Shown one piece after another: positions 1 through 6,685 of a stretch of 16,154 bases of DNA. Position numbers and translations under genes: made by a program. A model generated the notes under the pieces. That model was not told where the DNA came from. It worked only from the letters and a program-made list of their open reading frames with translations, and made no database searches. The DNA is from CAYVUV01 sp964455095 (GTDB lineage: Bacteria; Desulfobacterota; Binatia; HRBIN30; CADEER01): positions 1-16,154 of the forward strand of contig CAYVUV010000054.1 in the NCBI GenBank assembly GCA_964455095.1, in the 5' to 3' direction. Numbering within the stretch: position 1 is the first letter of the stretch; every line of letters starts with the position of its first letter.

Positions 1-524
1 ATGTCGGCGCGCTGCGTCACCCGGCCAGCTAGCACCGTGCCGTTGGTCAAGACGCGGTCGGTCACCAGCTGCGAGACCGACTGCGTGCGGCCGAAGAAGT
101 TGTTGTCGATGAAGACGGGGTCGGACTCCGGCCGGACCAAGACGTCGATCTCGGCGCCGTCACCGATCCCGGTGCCCTGCATGACCGGCCCGTCGAATTC
201 GACGTCGAACACGATCACCGGGCTCTCCCAGGCGGCGAACGCAGCCGCCACGGCAACCTCGATCGCCGCGACGTCCTCTGGCCGCGCCTCTCCGGTCACC
301 GCGATCGCCAGGGTTTCGGCGAGATCGGGCTCGATCGCGACGCTGAGGCCGTCGTACAGTCCGGCGCCGCCGACCGCGGTGTGCGACGCGGCTGCCCAGC
401 GGGTGGCGGTTTCCAGGGTGTCGGTCAACGGGCGCAGGGTGACAAAGGCTTGCGCCGCAGTGGGCGCGCCGAGGGTGACGAACACGAACAGAACACGTGC
501 CGTGAAGGTCTTTGTGGTCTCCAT
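1..524 (-). CDS. Secreted matrixin-like protein, N-terminal part (cut by window edge)
   Basis: An open frame runs from an ATG at 524 leftwards off the window, giving about 174 residues with no stop. It opens with a signal peptide: charged start METTKTFTAR, a hydrophobic core (VLFVFVTLG), and a likely cleavage after TAAQA at about residue 26. The mature part contains an AAFAAWESPVIVFDVEFD stretch followed by a GDGAEIDVLV segment. That pattern (helix with FxxW, then an acidic strand) resembles the N-terminal half of secreted zinc metalloproteases of the matrixin type. The zinc motif HExxH would lie beyond the window, so protease function is inference. The start is supported by the signal peptide and a purine-rich GGCGGGAA upstream. 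It is divergent from the FAD oxidoreductase gene, with an inverted repeat between them. The opposite strand is also open here but reads as low-complexity Ser/Arg/Thr-rich protein with no domain. Confidence 0.6.
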   Translation of the reverse strand, partial: METTKTFTARVLFVFVTLGAPTAAQAFVTLRPLTDTLETATRWAAASHTAVGGAGLYDGLSVAIEPDLAETLAIAVTGEARPEDVAAIEVAVAAAFAAWESPVIVFDVEFDGPVMQGTGIGDGAEIDVLVRPESDPVFIDNNFFGRTQSVSQLVTDRVLTNGTVLAGRVTQRAD

Positions 525-549
525 CCGTTTCCCGCCGATCCTGAAAGGA

Positions 550-688
550 TTCCTCACCACAGAGGACACAGAGATCACGGAGGCCAGAGGAGAATTTCAA
601 GGCGTGAGGGGGAAGACGATGAGCTCCGCGCGCACTAGCTGTCAATCACTTCAGACCCTGCTTTCTCTGTGCCCTCTGTGGTGAGGGA
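550..688. repeat. Inverted repeat, 9-bp-period CACAGA family
   Basis: The left arm (550-574) and right arm (664-688) are 25 nt each and match at 23 of 25 positions when one is reversed and complemented. The left arm and the bases after it repeat a 9-bp unit of the form nnnCACAGA: CACCACAGA, GGACACAGA, GATCACGGA. The 89-bp centre shows no gene. The element occupies the divergent gap between the secreted protein (start 524) and the FAD oxidoreductase (start 779). It shares its unit design with the CACGAA-type element at 5317-5352. Confidence 0.85.
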
Positions 689-742
689 CTCTTTATGCCG
701 TGCTGGCCATCTCCTACCCCGCACACGGCGATGAATCCATGG

Positions 743-772
743 TTGGCACCCGCGCGGGCGGTTGCGTAAGGT
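743..772 (+). promoter_or_regulatory. Candidate promoter of the FAD oxidoreductase
   Basis: TTGGCA at 743-748 and TAAGGT at 767-772 are spaced by 18 bp and resemble -35 and -10 boxes. The -10-like box ends only 6 nt before the ATG at 779, so transcription would begin at or next to the start codon. Part of the same stretch (AAGGTGG) could instead act as a Shine-Dalgarno sequence, so the two readings compete. Confidence 0.4.
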
Positions 773-778
773 GGCGGC

Positions 779-2143
779 ATGGAGTCACTGGCGGCGCGCC
801 TGGAGCGCATCGTCGGCAGCGCGCAGGTGTCGACGCGCGCGGCCGACCTCGCGGCGGTGGCGCGCGACGAGTCGTCGCTGCCGCCCGGCCGCGCCGACGT
901 GGTGGTGTGGCCGTCGTCGACCGATGAGGTCGCGGCGATCGTGCGCTGCGCCGCCGCCTCCGCCACGCCGGTCACGGCGCGCGGCGCGGGTTCGAGCCTC
1001 GAGGGCAATCCGATCCCGCTGCACGGCGGCATCGTCCTTGACCTGTCGCGCATGCACCGCGTGCTGGCGGTGCGCGCCGGCGATCTCCAGGTCGACGTCG
1101 AGCCGGGCGTCGTCTACGCCGCGCTCAACCGCGAGCTGCGGCCGCACGGGCTGTTCTTCCCGCCCTCGCCCGGCGGCAGCAGCGACGTGGCCACCATCGG
1201 CGGCATGGTGGCCAACAACGCCAGCGGCATCTACTCGGCCAAGTACGGCGGCACGCGCGACCATGTCCGCGCCGCCACCGCCGTGACCGGCACCGGCGCA
1301 GTGGTGCGCCTCGGCAATCGCTGTCGCAAGGATTCCTCCGGCTACCACCTGCTCGGACTGGTCATCGGCTCGGAGGGCACGCTCGCCATTCTCACCGAGA
1401 TCACGCTCGCCCTCGCCGGCGTGCCGGCGGGGTCGCGGCGCTGGACCTTTGCCTTCGCCGATGACCGCGCCGCGGCGCAGGCGATTGCCGACCTGTTCCG
1501 CTTCGGCGTCGACCTGGCGGCAGCGGAGTTCCTCGACCGCGCCACGGTGGCCGCGGTCAATCGCCTGCGCGGCTTCGCGCTGGCCGAAGCACCGACGCTG
1601 CTGCTGGAGGCACATGGCAGCGAGGCGGCGCTGGCCGAAGTCGCGCCGCTGGTCGAGTCGATCGCGCGCGAGCACGGCGCGCAGCCGGTCAGCCTCGCCG
1701 CGGGTCTCGATCCATGGGCCGAGGTGCGGCACTACGCCACCCGGGCCGTGGCCGCGCTCGATCCCGCGGCCGGCACGGTGCGGGCCGACCTCGCCGTCCC
1801 GCTCTCCGCCCTGCCCGATCTGGTCAGCGCCTGCGCGGCCGCCGGCGCGCGCCACTCCTGCCCGGTGCATCTCTTCGGCCACGCCGGCATCGGCATTCTG
1901 CACGCGTTGATCCTGGCGCGCCCCGACACGGCCGCCTGGGCGGAAGCGGAAGCCGCCAAGGACGAGCTGGTCGAGACCGCCCTCGGGCTCGGCGGCGCCG
2001 TGTCGGGCGAGCACGGCATGGGGCTCGGCAACCGCCGCTATGCCGCCCGCGCCCTCGGCCCGGCCCTCGGGCTGATGCAATCGATCAAGGCGGTGTTCGA
2101 TCCGCAGGGCATTCTGAACCCCGGCAAGATCTGGCCGGACTGA
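779..2143 (+). CDS. FAD-linked oxidase, GlcD / D-lactate dehydrogenase family
   Basis: The product is 454 residues, the usual length of the family. It should oxidise a D-2-hydroxyacid (D-lactate, glycolate or a relative) to the 2-oxoacid, using FAD and passing electrons to a carrier. The N-terminal PCMH-type FAD domain (about 30-210) shows VTARGAGSSLEGN, the flavin loop PSPGGSSDVATIGGMVANNAS (about 129-149) and GLVIGSEGTLAILTEITLAL. The C-terminal FAD-oxidase domain has paired histidines H368 and H375 in GHAGIGILH, then E411-H412 in SGEHGMG, and ends in the typical FDPQGILNPGKIW. In the family the first motif is normally GHxGDGNxH; here D and N are replaced by I, while the metal-binding His/Glu residues remain. 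No Fe-S domain and no glcE/glcF partner is nearby, so the substrate is open. Start: ATG preceded by AAGGTGG. Confidence 0.9.
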   Translation: MESLAARLERIVGSAQVSTRAADLAAVARDESSLPPGRADVVVWPSSTDEVAAIVRCAAASATPVTARGAGSSLEGNPIPLHGGIVLDLSRMHRVLAVRAGDLQVDVEPGVVYAALNRELRPHGLFFPPSPGGSSDVATIGGMVANNASGIYSAKYGGTRDHVRAATAVTGTGAVVRLGNRCRKDSSGYHLLGLVIGSEGTLAILTEITLALAGVPAGSRRWTFAFADDRAAAQAIADLFRFGVDLAAAEFLDRATVAAVNRLRGFALAEAPTLLLEAHGSEAALAEVAPLVESIAREHGAQPVSLAAGLDPWAEVRHYATRAVAALDPAAGTVRADLAVPLSALPDLVSACAAAGARHSCPVHLFGHAGIGILHALILARPDTAAWAEAEAAKDELVETALGLGGAVSGEHGMGLGNRRYAARALGPALGLMQSIKAVFDPQGILNPGKIWPD

Positions 2144-2159
2144 CGGCTCGTGCGTCTGC

Positions 2160-2368
2160 TCGCAAGGGCTTTGCCCAAACAGGTGCCACCGCACCAGAGA
2201 ATCACGAAAGCTCGAAGGTACGAAAACGCGAAACTCAGATCGGTAGGGCCTCAAATGACTGAGTTTGTTTTTCGTGGTTTCAGCCTTTCGTGGTTTCGTG
2301 ATTCTCCGAATCGTCCATGGCACCGCCTGAATTGGCGTTTCTGGGCAAAGCCGTTCGCAAGCGTGAAC
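2160..2368. repeat. Long nested inverted repeat, 8-bp-period CGAA family (MITE-like)
   Basis: Three sets of arms nest inside each other. The outer pair carries GGCTTTGCCCA on the left (about 2168-2178), mirrored by TGGGCAAAGCC on the right (about 2342-2352). The middle pair is GAGAATCACGAAA (2197-2209) against TTTCGTGATTCTC (2294-2306), a perfect 13-bp match. The inner pair is AAACTCAG (2231-2238) against CTGAGTTT (2259-2266). In the left arm CGAA recurs at 2205, 2213, 2221 and 2229, exactly 8 bp apart. In the right arm TTCG or TTCA recurs at 2271, 2279, 2287 and 2295, also 8 bp apart. It fills the gap between the FAD oxidoreductase and the secreted SGNH gene. No transposase is encoded. Confidence 0.8.
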
Positions 2369-2380
2369 ACGGATTTCCTG

Positions 2381-5296
2381 ATGCCGAAGATTTCCTGTTG
2401 CGTTGCCCTCGCGCTGCTGCTCGCCGCGCGGGCGCACGCGAAGCCAGTCTGGTACACCGGCTTCGAGCTCGGCGCCGCCGCCGGCGGCCAATCCGCCGTG
2501 TTGGGCGAGCTCTCTGACTACATGCTCGCGGCGCGCCCGTCCGGCACCTGCCGCGATGCGCCGGCGACTGTCTGCGCGGAACCCGGCGACTGCGAACCCG
2601 GAGACGTCTGCCAGTTGCCCTATGCAATCGAGCCCTCGGCACCCGCATACCCCGGCAACGTCTTCTCGCTCGATATCGATACACCCCCGTCGGCCACGGC
2701 GGCGTTCCGGACCGTGTCCTTTCCCGCCACCCGCGACGCGCTGGTGTGCTTCGATCTCCTGCTCTACGGCCACTGCGGCGCCGATCCGCGCATCGCGTGC
2801 ACCAGCGACGCGCAGTGCGATGGATCGCTCGGCGCCTGCCGCAGCCCGCTCAGCGGGCGCGTCGCCTTCGCCTTCGGCAGCGCGCCCGGCGTCCGCCAGT
2901 GCCTTGGCACGATTGGCTGCCAGGGCTCGCTGACCTGCACCGGGGGTGGCCACGCGGTGGAGAACGGCCAACGCCTGCGCCTCTACTTCAACGACCCCGC
3001 TCAGTACGAATGCGGCGGGTCGCGGGTCGACGGCAGGCACTGCCAGGCGTGCGGCGGCCGCTGTACGCGCGATACCGAAACGAAATGCGCCAACATGGCG
3101 ACGTGCATGGCGAAGGGTCTCGGGACTTGTTACCCCGTCGATCAGTGCGCCGACCGCGCCATCTGCGGAAGCGAGCCGGGCGATACCAGTTTCTGCGCCC
3201 TGGCGGCGTCGGTTACAAGCGACAAGATCGCTTACGGAGAGTGGACGCATCTGTGCCTGCGCAACACGCGCACCGCGGAGCAGGAGGTGCAGTGCGGCCT
3301 CTACCGCGACCGGCGCGCGCTCGGCGGCGCGCCGCGCCGGCAGGGACAATGCGCCGGCGGCGAGCGCGACGGCGCGCCGTGCGCCGCCACCGCGGAGTGT
3401 ACGGGCGGCGGCACCTGCAACGCGATCACCGCCGCCGCGGCCGACGTGTCGACGTTCTCGTTCGGGGCGCTGAGCGCCGGCCCCGATCCGCTGCGCTACG
3501 CGATCGACAACATCGCCGTGTTCGACCTCGCCGCCAACCCGGGCGACCTCGACAAAGCGCTCAACCGCCGCTGGGCGACGTTGCAGCTCGATGGCGACGC
3601 CGCGGGCGATCTCGAGCGCTCGGGTTGTACGAGCGCACACACCTGCCTGGCCGACACCGTCGGCGGCAAACCGTCCGATGGCGACGCCACGTATCTCACC
3701 GCCGGGCCGCCGCCGCACGACAGCGGGCAGTTCGGCCTCGCCGCCCCGGCGCTCGGCGCGGGCGAGACGGTCGACCCGGACGCCTGGGTGTCATTGACCT
3801 GCGCCGCCAGGGAAGCGAGCGCGGTCGATGGCGACAAGACGCTGCGCTACGGGTTCGCCGATGCGGCGGGGGCCAACGCGATCGCCGCGTCGTTCGATCT
3901 CGACGACGAAGGCACCGCGCACTATATCGCCTTGCCGCCTTTTGTGGCGGACGCGGCGCCGGGCGGGGTGCCGTGGACGGCGGCGATCGATTCGGCGCGC
4001 GTTGCCATCCAACACGCGGGCGACGCGGCGCCACAGACCGGCGTGCGGCTCACCACCTGCAATGTCCAACTCGCCTACACGCTGGCGCCGGCGCCGGTGG
4101 CGGACCTCGCCTGGCTGGACGTCAACGGCGACGGCCAGCGCACGGTCGGCTACGCCAACGACTCGCGCTGGGTGCCGTCGGAGATCGCCGACACGATTCT
4201 GTCGACCGTGCCGCAGGTCGAGAACCTGGTCAGCTGCGCGGCGAGCCGCCGCCTCATCGCCGACTTCACCGACCACGCGGCCGCCATTGCCGACGGCACG
4301 GTCGCCAACGCCTCGGTTGCCTGTCAGGCCCGCCGCGGCCAGCGCGCCGCTCTCGACGTGCTCGTCTTCGACGCCGGCGCCAACGATCTGTCGTCCGCCG
4401 CGCGCGCCGAGGGGACATGTTTCCAGTCCTGGTGCGCCGGCGATCCGTCGGTCAAGTGCGCGGTGGACGACGAGTGCGGCGACAAGGGGCCCTGCGGCGG
4501 CCCGAACCACCTCGGCGCCTGCGGCCTGCCGGTCGGTTATACGCGGCGCACGATTCTCGACCCCGTGTCGCCGCGCTGCGTGCGCGGCATCCACTTCGGC
4601 GAGATATGCGGCGGCGAAGAGGCCTGCAGCTACTGCGCGCGCGCGCCGGCGAAGACCTGCCCAAATGCCCTCGTCGGCTGCACGGAGGCGGAGGGACCCT
4701 GCCGCGTCGGCAACGTGCTCGGCCTGTCGTGCCAGGCCGAGGACATGTGGTGTCAGCTGGTGGCGGAGGACAAGAACGACCGCTCGCCGCAGTGCCCGGG
4801 CGGCTACTGCATCCAGCGCACGTCGCTCGAGTACATCGAGGGCGAGTACCGCAAGGCCGTCGAGCTGTGGCAGGCGCGGCGCGGCGACAAGCGGGTCAAA
4901 GTCGTGCTCGCGCCGCCCTACCTGCCGTCCGGATTCTTCGCCTTCGCCTGCCAGCGCGATGCGTTCCGCGCTCTTGGGGAGTGGGTGAAGCAATACGCCC
5001 AGGAGCAGGGGCTGGGGTGGATCGATCAGGAAGCCTACCTCGAGGCGCGCGCGCCGAACCGCGATCCGGCGCACGGCGCGATCGGATCCGCCGCGTTTCT
5101 CATCGATCCGATCCACCTCAACTCGGCCGGCGTGACCCTCATCGGACAGGCCATCGCCGACTGCCTCGTCGGCAAGTACGACCCGGCGATGGACTGCCGC
5201 CCGCTGCTCGCGTCCTGCGGCGGCGACGCCGACTGCCCGTCCGGCACGACCTGCGCCGCGTGGCCAGGCGACGAGACTAAATACTGCCGCGGTTAG
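2381..5296 (+). CDS. Large secreted cysteine-rich SGNH-type hydrolase with lectin-like N-terminal half
   Basis: The product is 971 residues. The ATG at 2381 is chosen because it gives a clean signal peptide (MPKISCCVALALLLAARAHA, cleavage before KPVW); an in-frame GTG at 2363 is possible, and the frame upstream runs through the repeat element. Residues 20-570 look beta-rich and LamG/concanavalin-like (for example YAIDNIAVFDL). From about 577 an SGNH fold is suggested by LDVNGDG and GYANDSRW (about 590-597, block I), DAGANDL (about 664-670, block III, GxND) and DPIHLNS (909-915, block V, DxxH). Serine 595 would be the nucleophile, with D909 and H912. A four-cysteine module, C-x(6-9)-C-x5-C-x(5-7)-C, recurs at about 57-77, 132-153, 228-250, 324-346, 685-705 and 939-958, with looser copies near 752-775. 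Some lie between blocks III and V, so the catalytic domain carries cysteine-rich insertions. The protein is extracytoplasmic; its substrate (polysaccharide ester or lipid) is unknown. Confidence 0.8.
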   Translation: MPKISCCVALALLLAARAHAKPVWYTGFELGAAAGGQSAVLGELSDYMLAARPSGTCRDAPATVCAEPGDCEPGDVCQLPYAIEPSAPAYPGNVFSLDIDTPPSATAAFRTVSFPATRDALVCFDLLLYGHCGADPRIACTSDAQCDGSLGACRSPLSGRVAFAFGSAPGVRQCLGTIGCQGSLTCTGGGHAVENGQRLRLYFNDPAQYECGGSRVDGRHCQACGGRCTRDTETKCANMATCMAKGLGTCYPVDQCADRAICGSEPGDTSFCALAASVTSDKIAYGEWTHLCLRNTRTAEQEVQCGLYRDRRALGGAPRRQGQCAGGERDGAPCAATAECTGGGTCNAITAAAADVSTFSFGALSAGPDPLRYAIDNIAVFDLAANPGDLDKALNRRWATLQLDGDAAGDLERSGCTSAHTCLADTVGGKPSDGDATYLTAGPPPHDSGQFGLAAPALGAGETVDPDAWVSLTCAAREASAVDGDKTLRYGFADAAGANAIAASFDLDDEGTAHYIALPPFVADAAPGGVPWTAAIDSARVAIQHAGDAAPQTGVRLTTCNVQLAYTLAPAPVADLAWLDVNGDGQRTVGYANDSRWVPSEIADTILSTVPQVENLVSCAASRRLIADFTDHAAAIADGTVANASVACQARRGQRAALDVLVFDAGANDLSSAARAEGTCFQSWCAGDPSVKCAVDDECGDKGPCGGPNHLGACGLPVGYTRRTILDPVSPRCVRGIHFGEICGGEEACSYCARAPAKTCPNALVGCTEAEGPCRVGNVLGLSCQAEDMWCQLVAEDKNDRSPQCPGGYCIQRTSLEYIEGEYRKAVELWQARRGDKRVKVVLAPPYLPSGFFAFACQRDAFRALGEWVKQYAQEQGLGWIDQEAYLEARAPNRDPAHGAIGSAAFLIDPIHLNSAGVTLIGQAIADCLVGKYDPAMDCRPLLASCGGDADCPSGTTCAAWPGDETKYCRG

Positions 5297-5316
5297 TCTT
5301 GTTCCGAGAAGGAGAA

Positions 5317-5352
5317 TCTCACCACGAAGGGCACGAAGAACACGAAGTGAGA
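5317..5352. repeat. Single-arm 9-bp-period CACGAA repeat between convergent genes
   Basis: Three consecutive 9-bp units (CACCACGAA, GGGCACGAA, GAACACGAA) are bounded by TCTCAC (5317-5322) and GTGAGA (5347-5352), a 6-bp inverted pair. The element sits in the 57-bp gap between the stop codons of two convergent genes, and its right end abuts the transglycosylase stop at 5354. The unit layout matches the left arm of the element at 550-688, with CACGAA in place of CACAGA, but no second arm is present. Confidence 0.75.
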
Positions 5353-5353
5353 C

Positions 5354-6415
5354 TCAGTCCGCCAGACCTGGAATCCCGACGTCCTGGATCTGCCGCGCGT
5401 TGTCGCCGCGCTCGTAGTGCGGCAGCACGCCCTGGCGTCGCCACAAGCGGTAGGCGAGCGCGGCGGAGAGGACGCGAATCGGGTAGTTGCCCGGCAGGTG
5501 CTGTAGGTACGGCTGGATGGTGACGAAATCGCGCGCGCCGTACTGCGCCATGATGCCGCGCAGGCCGCCGTTGCGCGGCCCGATGTTGTAGGCGAGCAGG
5601 CCGAGAAAGAGGTCGCCGCGCATCTCGTCGAGATAGCGGCGCAGGGTGGCGGCGCCCATGAAGGCGTTGTGGCGCGCGTCGTGCGGGTCGAGCTGGGCGA
5701 CGGACAGTCGCCGCTGCACGTCTTCGACCGCGCCGGCGGGCGGGGCCGTGATCTGGAAGAGCCCGCGTCCCCTGTCGACGCTGTCGCGCGGGTCGAACGA
5801 CGACTCGGTCGCCGCGACGCCCATCAGCAGCTCCGCATCGATGCCGAACGCCCCGGCGGCTTCGTGCACCGCCGCTTCGTAGGGCCGCGCGCGCTGCCAG
5901 AGACGCTCGAGCGCCGCCAGATCGGCGCGCCGATAGCTGGCGAACACCTGGTGGGCGATGGCGGCGCGTTCGGCTTCGGCCGTGCCGCCGACCAACAGGC
6001 GCAAGTTCTGCACCTCGATGTCGAAGGCGGGAGACGTGGTGAACCAGAGCTGCGTGCCGGCGGCGACGAGCGCCAGCGCCGCGGGGGCGAGCGGCACCCG
6101 CGCTAGCAACCACCCGCGCGCGGCGAGCCAGCCGCGCACCAGCACGGCCGCCGCGGCGCCGAACAGCACGACCCCGCCGGCAAAGGGCAGCACATGCGAC
6201 CACAGGCCGGCGCCGACAAACCGCGCCGCGATGTACCCCAACCAGGTGACGGCTGCGATCAGTGCGGCGGTGAGCACCGCGACCACTTCGACGGTGCCGG
6301 CGATCCACACCGACCGGCCGCGCCGCGCCGGCCGCGCGCGCTTGCGCCGCCTGACCGGCTTGCGCCGCCCCGCCGACTCCACCTCCCGTGTCACGCCGAC
6401 CGCCCCGCCCCGCAC
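5354..6415 (-). CDS. Membrane-anchored lytic transglycosylase (SLT domain)
   Basis: The product is 353 residues from a GTG at 6415; a GTG at 6394 would give 346. It should cleave peptidoglycan between MurNAc and GlcNAc by forming 1,6-anhydroMurNAc, on the outer face of the inner membrane. A basic N-terminus (about 16-35, RRKPVRRRKRARPARRGR) precedes three hydrophobic segments (about 37-64, 75-95 and 103-126). The SLT catalytic domain (about 178-300) shows the family motifs in order: ATESSF with catalytic E204, GRGLFQI (216-222), and LLAYNIGP (273-280). The 6415 start is favoured because a -10-like TACCAT lies 6 nt before it; the only nearby ATG is out of frame and soon stops. It is convergent with the SGNH gene and divergent from the HD phosphohydrolase. 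Three membrane spans before an SLT domain is unusual, since most family members have a signal peptide or lipoprotein anchor. Confidence 0.85.
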   Translation of the reverse strand: MRGGAVGVTREVESAGRRKPVRRRKRARPARRGRSVWIAGTVEVVAVLTAALIAAVTWLGYIAARFVGAGLWSHVLPFAGGVVLFGAAAAVLVRGWLAARGWLLARVPLAPAALALVAAGTQLWFTTSPAFDIEVQNLRLLVGGTAEAERAAIAHQVFASYRRADLAALERLWQRARPYEAAVHEAAGAFGIDAELLMGVAATESSFDPRDSVDRGRGLFQITAPPAGAVEDVQRRLSVAQLDPHDARHNAFMGAATLRRYLDEMRGDLFLGLLAYNIGPRNGGLRGIMAQYGARDFVTIQPYLQHLPGNYPIRVLSAALAYRLWRRQGVLPHYERGDNARQIQDVGIPGLAD

Positions 6416-6421
6416 GGCCGC

Positions 6422-6450
6422 ATGGTAGCGCCTGGCGCCGCGGAGCAAAA
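6422..6450 (-). promoter_or_regulatory. Candidate promoter of the lytic transglycosylase
   Basis: On the minus strand TTTTGC (6445-6450) and TACCAT (6422-6427) are separated by 17 bp. The -10-like box ends 6 nt before the GTG at 6415, implying a leaderless transcript. The -35 match is weak. Confidence 0.3.
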
Positions 6451-6471
6451 GCGACCGGGAACCCTCCGGAC

Positions 6472-6607
6472 GGAGTCGGGGTCGGAATCGGTATCGGGAT
6501 CGATGGCAACGAAATGAATTGCGGCCTGTGTCGATGCGATCCGTTGGGAACCGCGGAATCCCTGGGCAGGAATCGATTCCGATGCCGATAGCGATTCCGA
6601 CCCCGCC
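6472..6607. repeat. Inverted repeat, 6-bp-period TCGGNN family
   Basis: The left arm (6472-6504) is built from six-base units TCGGGG, TCGGAA, TCGGTA, TCGGGA, TCGATG. The right arm (6572-6607) is its near-complement, made of units such as ATTCCG, ATGCCG, ATAGCG, ATTCCG. The reversed right arm shares GGGGTCGGAATCG and TATCGG with the left and ends in the same ATCGAT. The 67-bp centre shows no gene. It lies between the divergent transglycosylase and HD phosphohydrolase genes. Confidence 0.85.
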
Positions 6608-6669
6608 GGGGGAGGCATGCTCGGCGATGACCGCGCCTCCGCGCCCTGTACCCCCACTGGGGCACCGGC

Positions 6670-6675
6670 TATCAT
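6670..6675 (+). promoter_or_regulatory. Candidate -10 box of the HD phosphohydrolase
   Basis: TATCAT lies 10 nt before the ATG at 6686. No Shine-Dalgarno sequence is visible in the pyrimidine-rich CTCCACCCCC that follows, which fits a very short or absent leader. No convincing -35 box is seen. Confidence 0.3.
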
Positions 6676-6685
6676 CTCCACCCCC

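Noticed and set aside
1..684. Plus-strand open frame at the left edge
   Set aside because: Ser/Thr/Arg-rich and runs into the repeat at 550-688; the minus strand gives a signal peptide and matrixin-like pattern.
785..3718. 977-codon open frame on the minus strand across the FAD oxidase and SGNH genes
   Set aside because: Arg/Ala/Gly-rich with no domain; it mirrors two well-supported plus-strand genes and the repeat between them. High GC removes stops.
5299..5523. Short plus-strand frame with HEGHEEHE
   Set aside because: This peptide is a translation of the 9-bp CACGAA repeat followed by antisense of the transglycosylase.
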